Source of the DNA: Fimbriimonadia bacterium
GTDB lineage: Bacteria > Armatimonadota > Fimbriimonadia > Fimbriimonadales > GBS-DC
Assembly (NCBI GenBank): GCA_026129765.1
Contig: JAHCHP010000002.1
Location: forward strand, 62,001 to 126,000
Reading direction: 5' to 3'
Length of the DNA stretch: 64,000 nucleotides
A program made the translations under genes and the position numbers. Position 1 is the stretch's first letter, and every line of letters starts with the position of its first letter. The notes below the pieces were generated by a model that was given only the letters and a program-made list of their open reading frames with translations, ran no database searches and was not told where the DNA came from. Shown here piece after piece: positions 28,120 to 36,120 of this stretch.

Positions 28120-28254
28120 TTAATGTCCAGCGCAACAAGCAGACTTTTCCGCGCTTTTCGCAGAACTATCCATTGTGCCAGCGCCCACCACATACGCGTA
28201 CAGCCCCGCGATAAGCAGGGATGCAAGCACTGCAATCAAGCTCAGTTTTCGCAT
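28120..28254 (-). CDS. 44-aa exported or membrane peptide
   Basis: The reading frame gives MRKLSLIAVLASLLIAGLYA followed by YVVGAGTMDS and a Ser/Ala/Lys stretch ending ACCAGH. AAGGAGG lies nine bases before the ATG, an excellent start signal for so short a gene. It has a hydrophobic N-terminal segment, then a short polar end with adjacent cysteines and a terminal histidine, possibly a metal or thiol site. The family is unknown. It stands alone between the 4-Cys gene and nadA. Confidence 0.65.
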   Translation of the reverse strand: MRKLSLIAVLASLLIAGLYAYVVGAGTMDSSAKSAEKSACCAGH

Positions 28255-28327
28255 GATTGAGAGCCTCCTTATACAAGAATATTATACTGCATGACAGCGC
28301 TTAGGTTCCTGTGGGTTCCCAACCGCC

Positions 28328-29416
28328 TCACACAATTTGCACCATCCGGTCAATCGCGAGCCTGGCTTTGTCCGCGATCTCTTTCGGAACGGTCACCTCA
28401 TACACATGGTCGCGAAGCGCGCGATACAACTTGGGCAGCGTGATCGTTTTCATATATTCACACGTCGCGTCCTGCTTGATGGGCAGAAACTGTTTATGGG
28501 GCGCTTCTTTCTGCAAGCGATGGATCATACCGGTTTCTGTCGCGACCAGATGTTTGGATACATTCGACTCGCGCGCATGCTTCACCATCCCGCCTGTGCT
28601 GTAGATGAACGCTTTCTCTTGGGGCAGATCGCCTTCCGCAATCGCGTACATACATTGGCTCACGCAACCACATTCCGGGTGAATCAGCAGGTCAGCGTCG
28701 GGGTGCTGCTCCCACATGCCCAAGATGTTTTCTGGTCGGATGCCCGCATGCACATGACATTCTCCCATCCAGAGATGCACCTTGCGACCGGTCATGCGCT
28801 GGGCATACAGTCCCAGAAACATATCCGGCAAAAAGAGAATCTCTTTGTCTTCGGGAACCGCCTGCACAATTTTGAGCGCGTTACTGGAGGTACAGCAGTA
28901 GTCCGATTCTGCTTTCACATCGGCATTCGTATTGACATAAGAAACGACCACCCCGTTCGGATGCTGCTCTTTCCACTGACGCACCTCTTCGGCAGTCACG
29001 GTGGATGCCAGCGAGCAGCCTGCTTCCAGGTCGGGGATCAGCACCGTTTTGTCAGGGCTGAGGATGGCAGCGGTCTCTGCCATAAAATGCACCCCGCAAA
29101 ACATGATGAGTGGCGCGCCAGTTTTGGCAGCCTCTTGAGATAATTGCAGCGAATCGCCCACAAAATCTGCCAGGTCTTGAATGATGGGGAGTTGATAGTT
29201 ATGCGCCAATAAGACCCCATCGCGCTCTTTGCGCAATCGCTGTACGCCCTCGATGAGCTGCGCTTCGCTCATGTGGGGTATCTCGGGATCGTTTTCAATC
29301 GCGCGAGCGGCTTCCGTTGAGCGAACAGAAGGACGGTTTTTTGAGCGCGGCATCACCGTCTGAAGCTCCAGCTGTTCTTGGAGAACGCTGGAATCAGGAA
29401 TCGTCGGATTGTTCAT
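28328..29416 (-). CDS. nadA: Quinolinate synthase A
   Basis: NadA is a [4Fe-4S] enzyme condensing iminoaspartate and dihydroxyacetone phosphate to quinolinate in de novo NAD synthesis. The 362-aa protein has LLAHNYQLPIIQDLADFVGD, FCGVHFMAETAAIL, the first cluster Cys in EAGCSLA, a second in CCTSSNA, and HPECGCVSQC near the end. GAGG precedes the ATG. nadB and nadC are not in the window. The first 50 residues are a variable extension. Confidence 0.96.
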   Translation of the reverse strand: MNNPTIPDSSVLQEQLELQTVMPRSKNRPSVRSTEAARAIENDPEIPHMSEAQLIEGVQRLRKERDGVLLAHNYQLPIIQDLADFVGDSLQLSQEAAKTGAPLIMFCGVHFMAETAAILSPDKTVLIPDLEAGCSLASTVTAEEVRQWKEQHPNGVVVSYVNTNADVKAESDYCCTSSNALKIVQAVPEDKEILFLPDMFLGLYAQRMTGRKVHLWMGECHVHAGIRPENILGMWEQHPDADLLIHPECGCVSQCMYAIAEGDLPQEKAFIYSTGGMVKHARESNVSKHLVATETGMIHRLQKEAPHKQFLPIKQDATCEYMKTITLPKLYRALRDHVYEVTVPKEIADKARLAIDRMVQIV

Positions 29417-29460
29417 TAGTTTGCCTCGTAAAGGTTTCCAGCGCGGCGTACAGCTCCTGC

Positions 29461-29505
29461 AATGTTTAGGAGCGGGGATGTTGTCCGCCGCTGATAAAGA
29501 TTATA
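29461..29505 (-). promoter_or_regulatory. nadA promoter element and leader hairpin
   Basis: A perfect TATAAT -10 (29500-29505, minus strand) lies about 85 bases before nadA; the -35 is poor. A 6-bp inverted repeat (GCTCCT/AGGAGC) lies just downstream in the leader at about 29453-29473. Confidence 0.4.
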
Positions 29506-29547
29506 CCCAACCGTTGACCCGCAACGCAACTCGATAAAGAATCAGGT

Positions 29548-29553
29548 TATAAT
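29548..29553 (+). promoter_or_regulatory. Candidate -10 for the dockerin protein gene
   Basis: A perfect TATAAT in the 271-bp divergent spacer between nadA and the plus-strand gene at 29688, followed by about 130 bases of leader. No good -35 is visible. Confidence 0.3.
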
Positions 29554-29687
29554 ATCATGTCGGCTTGATCTCGCTTGGGCTATTCCCAAGAACCATGGCA
29601 GGTTCCTCTCGCGCATTTTCATGGAATAGTTCCTTATGAGTGGTTGGCTGAATTGGGTTTCAAATTGAGGAGGTGCGAGGTATTTTT

Positions 29688-31697
29688 ATGAAGAAACGAT
29701 TGTCTATTTTCGGGGTGGGCGCGGGGCTTTTGTGGATTTGCGCTTCTGCCCAACCGGGCGTGTCCGAAGGCATTGTTGGCACGGAGCCTGTCTTCCGAAC
29801 CACCCAAACCGTCCCTACCGCGCGCGAAGATACGGATACCGTTATGTTTCGTGAACAAAGGTTGGGCGCGCCGGTTGCTCGACCGCTGCCATTGCGAAAG
29901 TTTCGGCAGGGCGGCGCGTTCCTCATGCAAGACCCGGTCGTAGGGATTACCGATCCGATAGAAGCGTTTGAAGAATCCTTACCGGGAGCCTTTATCGCGT
30001 TCAACGGTCCGGGCTGGTCGGGCGGTTATCCGCCGGACCCGATTATCGATGTGGGACCCGGTCACGTGGCCGTTGGAGTCAATAATATCTTGCGCTTCTA
30101 TAACAAAAACACCGGAGCGCAGACCTTCACGTCCACCTTCGAGAGTTTCTTCAGTTCAGTGGGAGGCAATTGGACCTTTACCTCGGACCCCAAACTGTTC
30201 TATGACCGTCACAGCAACCGCTGGTTCGTGATGATCTTAGGCATTCGGAATACCGACACCTACAGCTATTACCTCGTCGCCGTTTCCGATGACAGCGACC
30301 CGAACGGCGTCTGGACTAAATGGGCTATCGACTCCACGGTCAATGGCAGCACCGCCACCAACACCTGGTCGGACTACCCGGGATTTGGCTATGACCAGCA
30401 AGCGATCTATATCTCCGCAAATATGTTTTCGAGATCAACGAGCGGTTTTCAGTATGTCAAACTGCGAATTCTGCCCAAAGAGCAGATGTTGAACGGCTCC
30501 TCTACCTTGACCTGGACCGACATTCCCAGCATCACCACTGCATCAGGCGGAGCCGCCTTCACTATTCAACCCGCCTGGCATTATGATACCACCAACACCC
30601 CTTTCATGGCAAGCGTCAGCGTAAGCGCATCGTCGACACTTTTCTTGTATCATGTGAACGATCCCTTGGGCAGCCCGACGTTGACCAAACGCGCCCTGAG
30701 CGTCAACTCGTATGGCGCGCCTCCCAGCGCGCCGCAGTCTGGCACCACCACCCGCCTCAGTTCGGTCGACACGCGGCTGATGAATGCGGTTTGGCGCAAT
30801 AACCGCCTCTATTTAACGCATGGAACCAGCGCGTCTAATGGGGGCGCAGTGAACGGTTCCCGTTGGTATGAGGTTAACACAACCGGCGGCGCAGGCAGCG
30901 CAACGCTCGTCCAGCAAGGCACGATTTCAGAATCGCTCAAGTACCAATTCATGCCAGCCATCGCGGTGAACAACGAGGGAACCATTGCCGTTGGATTCAG
31001 CCGGTCTGCCAGCACCGAGTTCGCCTCCATGGCGTACGTTCATCGATTCGCTGGCGACGCCACTGGCACGATGCGCGCGCCGGTCATCATGAAAGCAGGA
31101 ACAAACGTCTACACCGGCGAGGGTGGCTCAATTGTGCGTTGGGGCGACTATTCTGGCGCAGCAGTGGACCCTTCGGATGAGCGCGTTTTCTGGTTCTTCA
31201 ATATGTATCCCTCCACCACTACTACCCGTTGGGCAACTTGGATTCAATCGGTCACGCTGACCTCCCTGCCCACCGTGATCCAAGGCGCGATCACCGGTAA
31301 TCCCAGTCCCAACGGGTTGCCGATTACGGTCAAGTTTCGGACACCTTTCACCCTCAACACCCAACACACCTACAACGGCGTTCTCAGTGGCGTGGGCGAC
31401 TATAGATTCTCACCCGTTCAGGCGGGACGATGGGATATCAATGTGAAAGTGAGTAAATACCTCAGCAAGACCTTGCGGAATTACACACTAACAAATGGGG
31501 AAACACTGACCTTGAATTACTCGCTGTTGTGCGGTGATGTCAATGATGACGATTTCATAGACGATCTCGACTTGCTTGCCGTTTTGTTAGAATTTGGCGG
31601 AACGCCGGTTAGTTCCGATTTGAATCGCGACGGGGAAGTGAATGATTTAGACCTGTTGATCGTTTTGATCAACTTCGCAGAACAAGGCGACCTGTGA
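29688..31697 (+). CDS. Secreted protein with C-terminal dockerin-type EF-hand repeats
   Basis: The 669-aa product starts MKKRLSIFGVGAGLLWICAS, a signal peptide. The ATG at 29688 has GAGG seven bases upstream. The central region is Gly/Ser/Thr-rich and beta-like, with recurring aromatic strands (KLFYDRHSNRWFVMILGIRN, YYLVAVSDDSDPNGVWTKWA, NTWSDYPGFGYDQQAIYIS). The end carries two Ca-binding loops of dockerin type I style (GDVNDDDFIDDLDLLAVLLE and DLNRDGEVNDLDLLIVLINF). The middle resembles large extracellular proteins of unknown role; I see no catalytic motif. Confidence 0.78.
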   Translation: MKKRLSIFGVGAGLLWICASAQPGVSEGIVGTEPVFRTTQTVPTAREDTDTVMFREQRLGAPVARPLPLRKFRQGGAFLMQDPVVGITDPIEAFEESLPGAFIAFNGPGWSGGYPPDPIIDVGPGHVAVGVNNILRFYNKNTGAQTFTSTFESFFSSVGGNWTFTSDPKLFYDRHSNRWFVMILGIRNTDTYSYYLVAVSDDSDPNGVWTKWAIDSTVNGSTATNTWSDYPGFGYDQQAIYISANMFSRSTSGFQYVKLRILPKEQMLNGSSTLTWTDIPSITTASGGAAFTIQPAWHYDTTNTPFMASVSVSASSTLFLYHVNDPLGSPTLTKRALSVNSYGAPPSAPQSGTTTRLSSVDTRLMNAVWRNNRLYLTHGTSASNGGAVNGSRWYEVNTTGGAGSATLVQQGTISESLKYQFMPAIAVNNEGTIAVGFSRSASTEFASMAYVHRFAGDATGTMRAPVIMKAGTNVYTGEGGSIVRWGDYSGAAVDPSDERVFWFFNMYPSTTTTRWATWIQSVTLTSLPTVIQGAITGNPSPNGLPITVKFRTPFTLNTQHTYNGVLSGVGDYRFSPVQAGRWDINVKVSKYLSKTLRNYTLTNGETLTLNYSLLCGDVNDDDFIDDLDLLAVLLEFGGTPVSSDLNRDGEVNDLDLLIVLINFAEQGDL

Positions 31698-31859
31698 GAA
31701 GAAATCTTGCCCTAAGACCTTGATACAAGGAATTTTCGAGAAATTTTCGAAAAGTTGTCCGGTTTTGGGCGTTTCGGGAGTCTTATATAGTTGGAAAGCA
31801 AAAATGATTGGTTCTCCAGTCAGCGCTTTCCAAGGGCGAAATATTTTTAGTAGATATGT

Positions 31860-31905
31860 GGCGGTAGCCGTGCTTTGATCCTCCTTTCGACGGCACCGCC
31901 TTTTT
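31860..31905 (+). terminator. Intrinsic terminator of the dockerin gene
   Basis: GGCGGT pairs with ACCGCC and GCCGT with ACGGC across an apical loop, followed by TTTTT (31901-31905). It lies 160 bases past the stop. The 238-bp spacer otherwise shows no gene. Confidence 0.8.
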
Positions 31906-31935
31906 CTTGTTAAACCTTCCTCAACCGAGTTTCTT

Positions 31936-33120
31936 TCAGAGTTTATGGTCCCCGCTCTCATCCCGGTGTTTCTTCAGATATTTCATGAAGGGAGTTCCCC
32001 CGGTGCCGACTTTGGTCGGGTTCGCATCGCTCATCGCATGCTGCTTGTAGATGTAGGACGCGGCATACTCCAAATGCTTTGAGCGGAACATTTCGATCCA
32101 GCGCACACAGTCATTGTAGATTTCGCGCAGTTCAGGGTGAGACTCATGATGAGCGTTGACGCAGGCGCGCACTTGAGACTGCGCCTCGATGGCTTCCATA
32201 AATGCCCGGTGTTTCGGCGGCATATAGTCGCGCATCTCCATCAGATACTCTTTCAATGGGTCCTCTTTATGATAGACCCCCAGCAACGCGTCAAAGGAGG
32301 GGATAATGCTGCTTTGCGCTCCCGTTTCCCCCCGGAAAAGTTGTGGCGCGCCGCCGTAAGCCTCCACGCCTTCATAAGTCAGTCCATTGGGCAGCGCAGG
32401 GTTGTTTTTCCAGCCATGAATGTAGGGGCGCACGCGATGGTAGTAGATGTAGGGATCGCATCTTTCTGGCATACGCGAGAGCGAGTTAAACATGCCCTCC
32501 AATGCCGCGCTGATCGTCTTCAGGCTGGCGGTCAAGGTGGGAATGTCTGATTGATTCGCCGCTTGAATTGCGCTGGGAATGGCGTTCAGCGCAGCGGCGG
32601 CGCGCGCCTCAATGTCGACGTGGATCAAAATGAACCACTCTTCATCTTGCCCTCCTAAAAAGTTCTGCAGCAACGCAATGTTGCCCAGTTCTATGGGGCG
32701 GTTGGGATCAATACGCCGCCAGTTATCCAGCGCATAGGAAGCATAGGAAAGCACTGGCAGCCGACCCAATTTCTGGGACAGTTGATACCAAGGCACCCCA
32801 ATGCTGGCTGGCAGCGTCTGCGCGGTGTCGGGTTCGCCCCACACATAGGCATGCCCCAAATAGGAAAGCGCCATCATGGCTCGGCGCTGTTCGCGCTCAT
32901 GAGTCAAACCGTCGATGTCCAATACCGGCATCTGTTCCAGCACCTGGCGAAAATTGTCGGTCATCAATCGTTTGGGCAAGTCATACGCCAACTCATCCCA
33001 CAGCGCATAGACGCCTGATAAGTGGGTCAACGGGTCTTCAGCAGGCAGAAAGCCTCGCTCGGAATGTACGTCATAATCAGCTAAATTCATCAGTTCTGTC
33101 TCTTGTGTTGAAAGCGGCAT
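31936..33120 (-). CDS. Indoleamine 2,3-dioxygenase family protein
   Basis: Heme dioxygenase opening the indole ring of tryptophan (or a related indole). The 394-aa protein has the family hallmarks FRGETGAQSSIIPSFDALLG near residue 260, MRDYMPPKHRAFMEAIE, SKHLEYAASYI (the histidine likely equivalent to the proximal heme ligand) and GTGGTPFMKYLKKHRDE at the C-terminus. AAGGAG precedes the ATG. IDO-type enzymes are less common than TDO in bacteria. No kynurenine pathway genes follow, though nadA lies 2.5 kb away. Confidence 0.9.
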   Translation of the reverse strand: MPLSTQETELMNLADYDVHSERGFLPAEDPLTHLSGVYALWDELAYDLPKRLMTDNFRQVLEQMPVLDIDGLTHEREQRRAMMALSYLGHAYVWGEPDTAQTLPASIGVPWYQLSQKLGRLPVLSYASYALDNWRRIDPNRPIELGNIALLQNFLGGQDEEWFILIHVDIEARAAAALNAIPSAIQAANQSDIPTLTASLKTISAALEGMFNSLSRMPERCDPYIYYHRVRPYIHGWKNNPALPNGLTYEGVEAYGGAPQLFRGETGAQSSIIPSFDALLGVYHKEDPLKEYLMEMRDYMPPKHRAFMEAIEAQSQVRACVNAHHESHPELREIYNDCVRWIEMFRSKHLEYAASYIYKQHAMSDANPTKVGTGGTPFMKYLKKHRDESGDHKL

Positions 33121-33221
33121 TGCAAAATTACTCCTTCTCCATTGAATTTTCGGATGTCACATGATTGTACCGCAGGGCAGGTATACTTTGAATAAGGAGG
33201 CTGATTTTCTACCTGAAAACG

Positions 33222-33398
33222 ATGTTGGAAAACATCCATCAAGCCGAAAAAGAGACTGTGGAACGATATAAACTACGCATGAAGCAAGCGGAAGAGTTGG
33301 GCGACTATGGTCTTGCCAATGACCTGCAGGGCTTCATCTCGGATGAAACAGGGCATATGGAAGAGGTCTATATGCTGTTGAGAGAGTTTGAGAAGTAA
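33222..33398 (+). CDS. Short half-ferritin-like peptide
   Basis: A 58-aa frame reads MLENIHQAEKETVERYKLRM, then KQAEELGDYGLANDLQGFIS and DETGHMEEVYMLLREFEK. This matches helices C and D of bacterioferritin-like proteins: a Glu in the first helix and a DExxH in the second, both ferroxidase ligands, with the GDxxxxxDL turn. The first two helices are absent. AGGAGG lies about 22 bases before the ATG; a CTG at 33213 would be closer. It could be a dimerising half-ferritin or a fragment. Confidence 0.6.
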   Translation: MLENIHQAEKETVERYKLRMKQAEELGDYGLANDLQGFISDETGHMEEVYMLLREFEK

Positions 33399-33411
33399 GG
33401 CAATTGAGAAG

Positions 33412-33434
33412 AAGGGGGTGTAGATAGCCCCCTT
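33412..33434. terminator. Bidirectional hairpin between convergent genes
   Basis: A 7-bp stem AAGGGGG/CCCCCTT with a 9-nt loop sits between the stops of the half-ferritin gene (+) and the sigma factor gene (-). T-runs are short on both sides. Confidence 0.55.
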
Positions 33435-33448
33435 TCATCACTTCCCAA

Positions 33449-34738
33449 TCAGGCTGCCCTTTGGCGATATTGCGCGCCTTCAATGCGCAAGCGCTGGAGG
33501 GCGGATTTGAACAATTCTTCGCCATTGGAGGCTTCATTCGGATAGGTAGACCAGCCCGCCAACAGCGCAGGCGGCTCGGCAGATTGCGCAAACATCCCCT
33601 GCAGCCACCCGGAAAGTTGTGTGGAGACCCTTTCCGCGATCTCCGGCGTGTGATCGCCAGAATAAGGCATCAAGATTCCCAGCATATAGGTGCCGTACCG
33701 CGCCACAATATCGGCTTTTCGCATCACGCCCCGCGCTTCCCCTGCCATCTGAGCCAGCAATTCACCCAAAGTCAATTCGCCAAACGTTTTCACGAAGTGG
33801 TTCATCCCGTGCAGCTCAAACAATGCCAGCCCGATCTTATCGCCGGTCCGCGAAGAACGCTGGGTCTCCTCTTCTACCCGCGCCCGCAAATACGCCTGGG
33901 AATACAGTCCGGTCTGCGCATCGATGATCTGCGCCTCGAAATCGCCGCGCTGCAACGCCTGCCACTGCTGCTTCTGCTGGTCGCGCCACTCTTCTTCCGT
34001 TAAAATTCGGCGCAGCTTCTGGGTCGCGTTGCGCAAAATATGCGACACATAGTTGCATGAAATGGACATTTGATGGGCGATTTCGGTCTGATTATAGCCT
34101 TCATAAAAGAAGAGCTGCAATACGCGCTGTTCCAAATCTTTGAGCTGCATGACCGCCTTTTCCAAGACCATCCGCTCTTCAATCGGCAGATGAAACGCGC
34201 TTTCGCCTTCTGGCTGCACTTTATCCAGGTCGTAACCGCCCCATTCGCCTTCGTCATCTTCCACTACGGCATCGAGCGAGGAGACCTTAAAGATTTCGCG
34301 GGTCGTTAGGACGTCCTCCACTGCCCGCGTGCTCATCCCCAGCAGACGCGCCACCTCCTCGGTGGTGGGAGGGCGGCTGTGGTGCAGGGTCAGTTCATGA
34401 ACCACGCGGTTGATTTTGTGGTTTAACTCCTGCAGCCAAGCGGGCTCCTTAATAATCTTCCCTTTGTCTCGCAGGTAATGCTTGATTTGCCCAATCACTA
34501 AATGAGTCGCATAAGTCGTAAACTTCACCCCTTTATCAGGGTTATAAAGATCAAGCGCGTTCAATAGCCCCAAGTATCCTTCTTGCGCCAGGTCCTCAAA
34601 GGGTTCGCCAGACCCCAAAAAACGGCGGGCGATACTTTCCACCAAACCCGCCAATTGAAGCACGATTGCGTCGCGCAGATCGACCTCACGAGTTTGCGTA
34701 TAAATCTGCACCATCTCTTCCGTGTTCGTTGTCTTCAT
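33449..34738 (-). CDS. Sigma-70 family factor fused to a degenerate GGDEF domain
   Basis: The 429-aa protein starts at 34738 with AGGAGGAGCG upstream. Residues 20-90 are sigma region 2 (FEDLAQEGYLGLLNALDLYN, KFTTYATHLVIGQIKHYLRD), 100-150 region 3 (HSRPPTTEEVARLLGMSTRA) and 185-245 region 4 (EERMVLEKAVMQLKDLEQRV, YNQTEIAHQMSISCNYVSHI), closest to the SigB/SigF/SigG group. After a short Gln-rich linker, residues 270-425 follow the GGDEF fold: DAQTGLYSQAYLRARVEEET, LALFELHGMNHF where cyclases have DLDxFK, ARYGTYMLGILMP where they have RYGGDEF, and LLAGWSTYP. Metal and signature residues are lost, so it is likely a non-catalytic nucleotide sensor or dimeriser. It follows pilT-pilC on the same strand. 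No anti-sigma gene is adjacent. Confidence 0.9.
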   Translation of the reverse strand: MKTTNTEEMVQIYTQTREVDLRDAIVLQLAGLVESIARRFLGSGEPFEDLAQEGYLGLLNALDLYNPDKGVKFTTYATHLVIGQIKHYLRDKGKIIKEPAWLQELNHKINRVVHELTLHHSRPPTTEEVARLLGMSTRAVEDVLTTREIFKVSSLDAVVEDDEGEWGGYDLDKVQPEGESAFHLPIEERMVLEKAVMQLKDLEQRVLQLFFYEGYNQTEIAHQMSISCNYVSHILRNATQKLRRILTEEEWRDQQKQQWQALQRGDFEAQIIDAQTGLYSQAYLRARVEEETQRSSRTGDKIGLALFELHGMNHFVKTFGELTLGELLAQMAGEARGVMRKADIVARYGTYMLGILMPYSGDHTPEIAERVSTQLSGWLQGMFAQSAEPPALLAGWSTYPNEASNGEELFKSALQRLRIEGAQYRQRAA

Positions 34739-34819
34739 ACGCCTCGCTCCTCCTGAGCCAACAATAAAATTAAACGACTGAACGCTGATGCCAGACCGCC
34801 TCAAATAAAAGCATAGAAA

Positions 34820-34844
34820 GGGGGACAGCCGTTGCGCTGCCCCC
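34820..34844 (-). terminator. Hairpin after pilC
   Basis: GGGGG-A-CAGC pairs with GCTG-CCCCC, followed on the minus strand by TTTC and a T-rich stretch. It lies seven bases past the pilC stop and could separate the pilus genes from the sigma factor gene, which has its own strong SD. Confidence 0.6.
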
Positions 34845-34850
34845 ACAGCC

Positions 34851-36062
34851 TTAACTGATAGAATTGACCAGTTTGAAGATCGGCATCATCACCGAAATCG
34901 CGATAAACCCGACGATCACGCCCATAAAGATAATCAAGACCGGTTCAATCATCGAGGTCAACCCCTTGATGGTCGAGTCCACCTCTTGCTCGTAGAAATC
35001 TGCGACTCGCACCATCATTTCCGCCAGACGACCCGACTCCTCGCCCACGTCCATCATATGGATGACCATCGCAGGGAACAGATTCGTAGCAGCGAACGGC
35101 GCGCTGAGCGATTGCCCCTCACGCAGGCAGACTCGAGTGCCTTCCACCGCGTTCGCGATGACCGCGTTACCTGATGTTTCGCCCACAATCTCCAAGGTTC
35201 TCATCAACGGCACGCCGCTAGCGACCAGCGTTCCAAAGGTTCGCGTGAAGCGGGCAACCGCCAACTTCAGGATCAGATCGCCAAAGACTGGCGCTTTGAG
35301 CTTGAGCATGTCATATTGATAGCGTCCCTTCGGCTTGCGAATGTACCATTTCAACGTCACAAACGCGCCTATACCGCCCCCCAGCACCGCCCACCAAATC
35401 TGCAGGAAGATGTCGCTGGCATTGAACAGCAGCGCGGTGACGGCGGGCATCTCGACGTTCATGCTGAGGAAGATTTCTTTGAACTTGGGCAGCACAAAGG
35501 TAAACAGGGCAATCAGCATGATGATGGAGAAGACCAGCACCAGCACAGGGTACATCATCGAGGATTTCACCTTCTGCTTGATTTCCAAGTCTTTTTCTAA
35601 GAACATCGACAAGCGGTCTAAAATCTGGTCCAAGATACCGCCCAGTTCCGCTGCCCGGATCATGTTCACATAGAGCGTGGAGAAGACGCCGGGATGTTTC
35701 GCCATCGCTTCATTGAGCGACATACCGCTCTTCACATCGCGGCGAACCGTATCCAGCGTATCTTTCAAGCAGGGGTCTTTGGTCTGGGTCTGGAGAATAT
35801 CCAGACAGCGCAAGATAGGAATACCCGCATCTACCATCGTGGCAAACTGGCGCGAAAAGACCACTAACGCTTGCAGCTTGGGCTTTTTGGCTTTCCCCAA
35901 TTTGCCCAGTGTCAATCCCCGCGCTTTCTGCAGGGTCACATTGACGACATGCAGGTTCTGTTCATGCAACTTGGAGAGAAGCAACTGCTCCGTGTCTGCC
36001 TCCAAGGTTCCACGAATAGAGCGTCCCCCATTATCAACAGCTTCATATGCGAATAAAGGCAT
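34851..36062 (-). CDS. pilC: Type IV pilus inner membrane platform protein
   Basis: The 403-aa GspF/PilC family protein anchors the pilus motor. Two cytoplasmic repeats are visible (FSRQFATMVDAGIPILRCLD and FTRTFGTLVASGVPLMRTLE) with three membrane segments (VLVLVFSIIMLIALFTFVLP, IWWAVLGGGIGAFVTL and VLIIFMGVIVGFIAISVMMP). The N-terminal MPLFAYEAVDNGGRSIRGTL is typical. It lies 58 bp downstream of pilT. Confidence 0.95.
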   Translation of the reverse strand: MPLFAYEAVDNGGRSIRGTLEADTEQLLLSKLHEQNLHVVNVTLQKARGLTLGKLGKAKKPKLQALVVFSRQFATMVDAGIPILRCLDILQTQTKDPCLKDTLDTVRRDVKSGMSLNEAMAKHPGVFSTLYVNMIRAAELGGILDQILDRLSMFLEKDLEIKQKVKSSMMYPVLVLVFSIIMLIALFTFVLPKFKEIFLSMNVEMPAVTALLFNASDIFLQIWWAVLGGGIGAFVTLKWYIRKPKGRYQYDMLKLKAPVFGDLILKLAVARFTRTFGTLVASGVPLMRTLEIVGETSGNAVIANAVEGTRVCLREGQSLSAPFAATNLFPAMVIHMMDVGEESGRLAEMMVRVADFYEQEVDSTIKGLTSMIEPVLIIFMGVIVGFIAISVMMPIFKLVNSIS

Positions 36063-36120
36063 AGCGGCTCACCTCGTTTTTCATCTTCTAAAACTCTTTT
36101 TCCATACTCTGGAGCCAACC

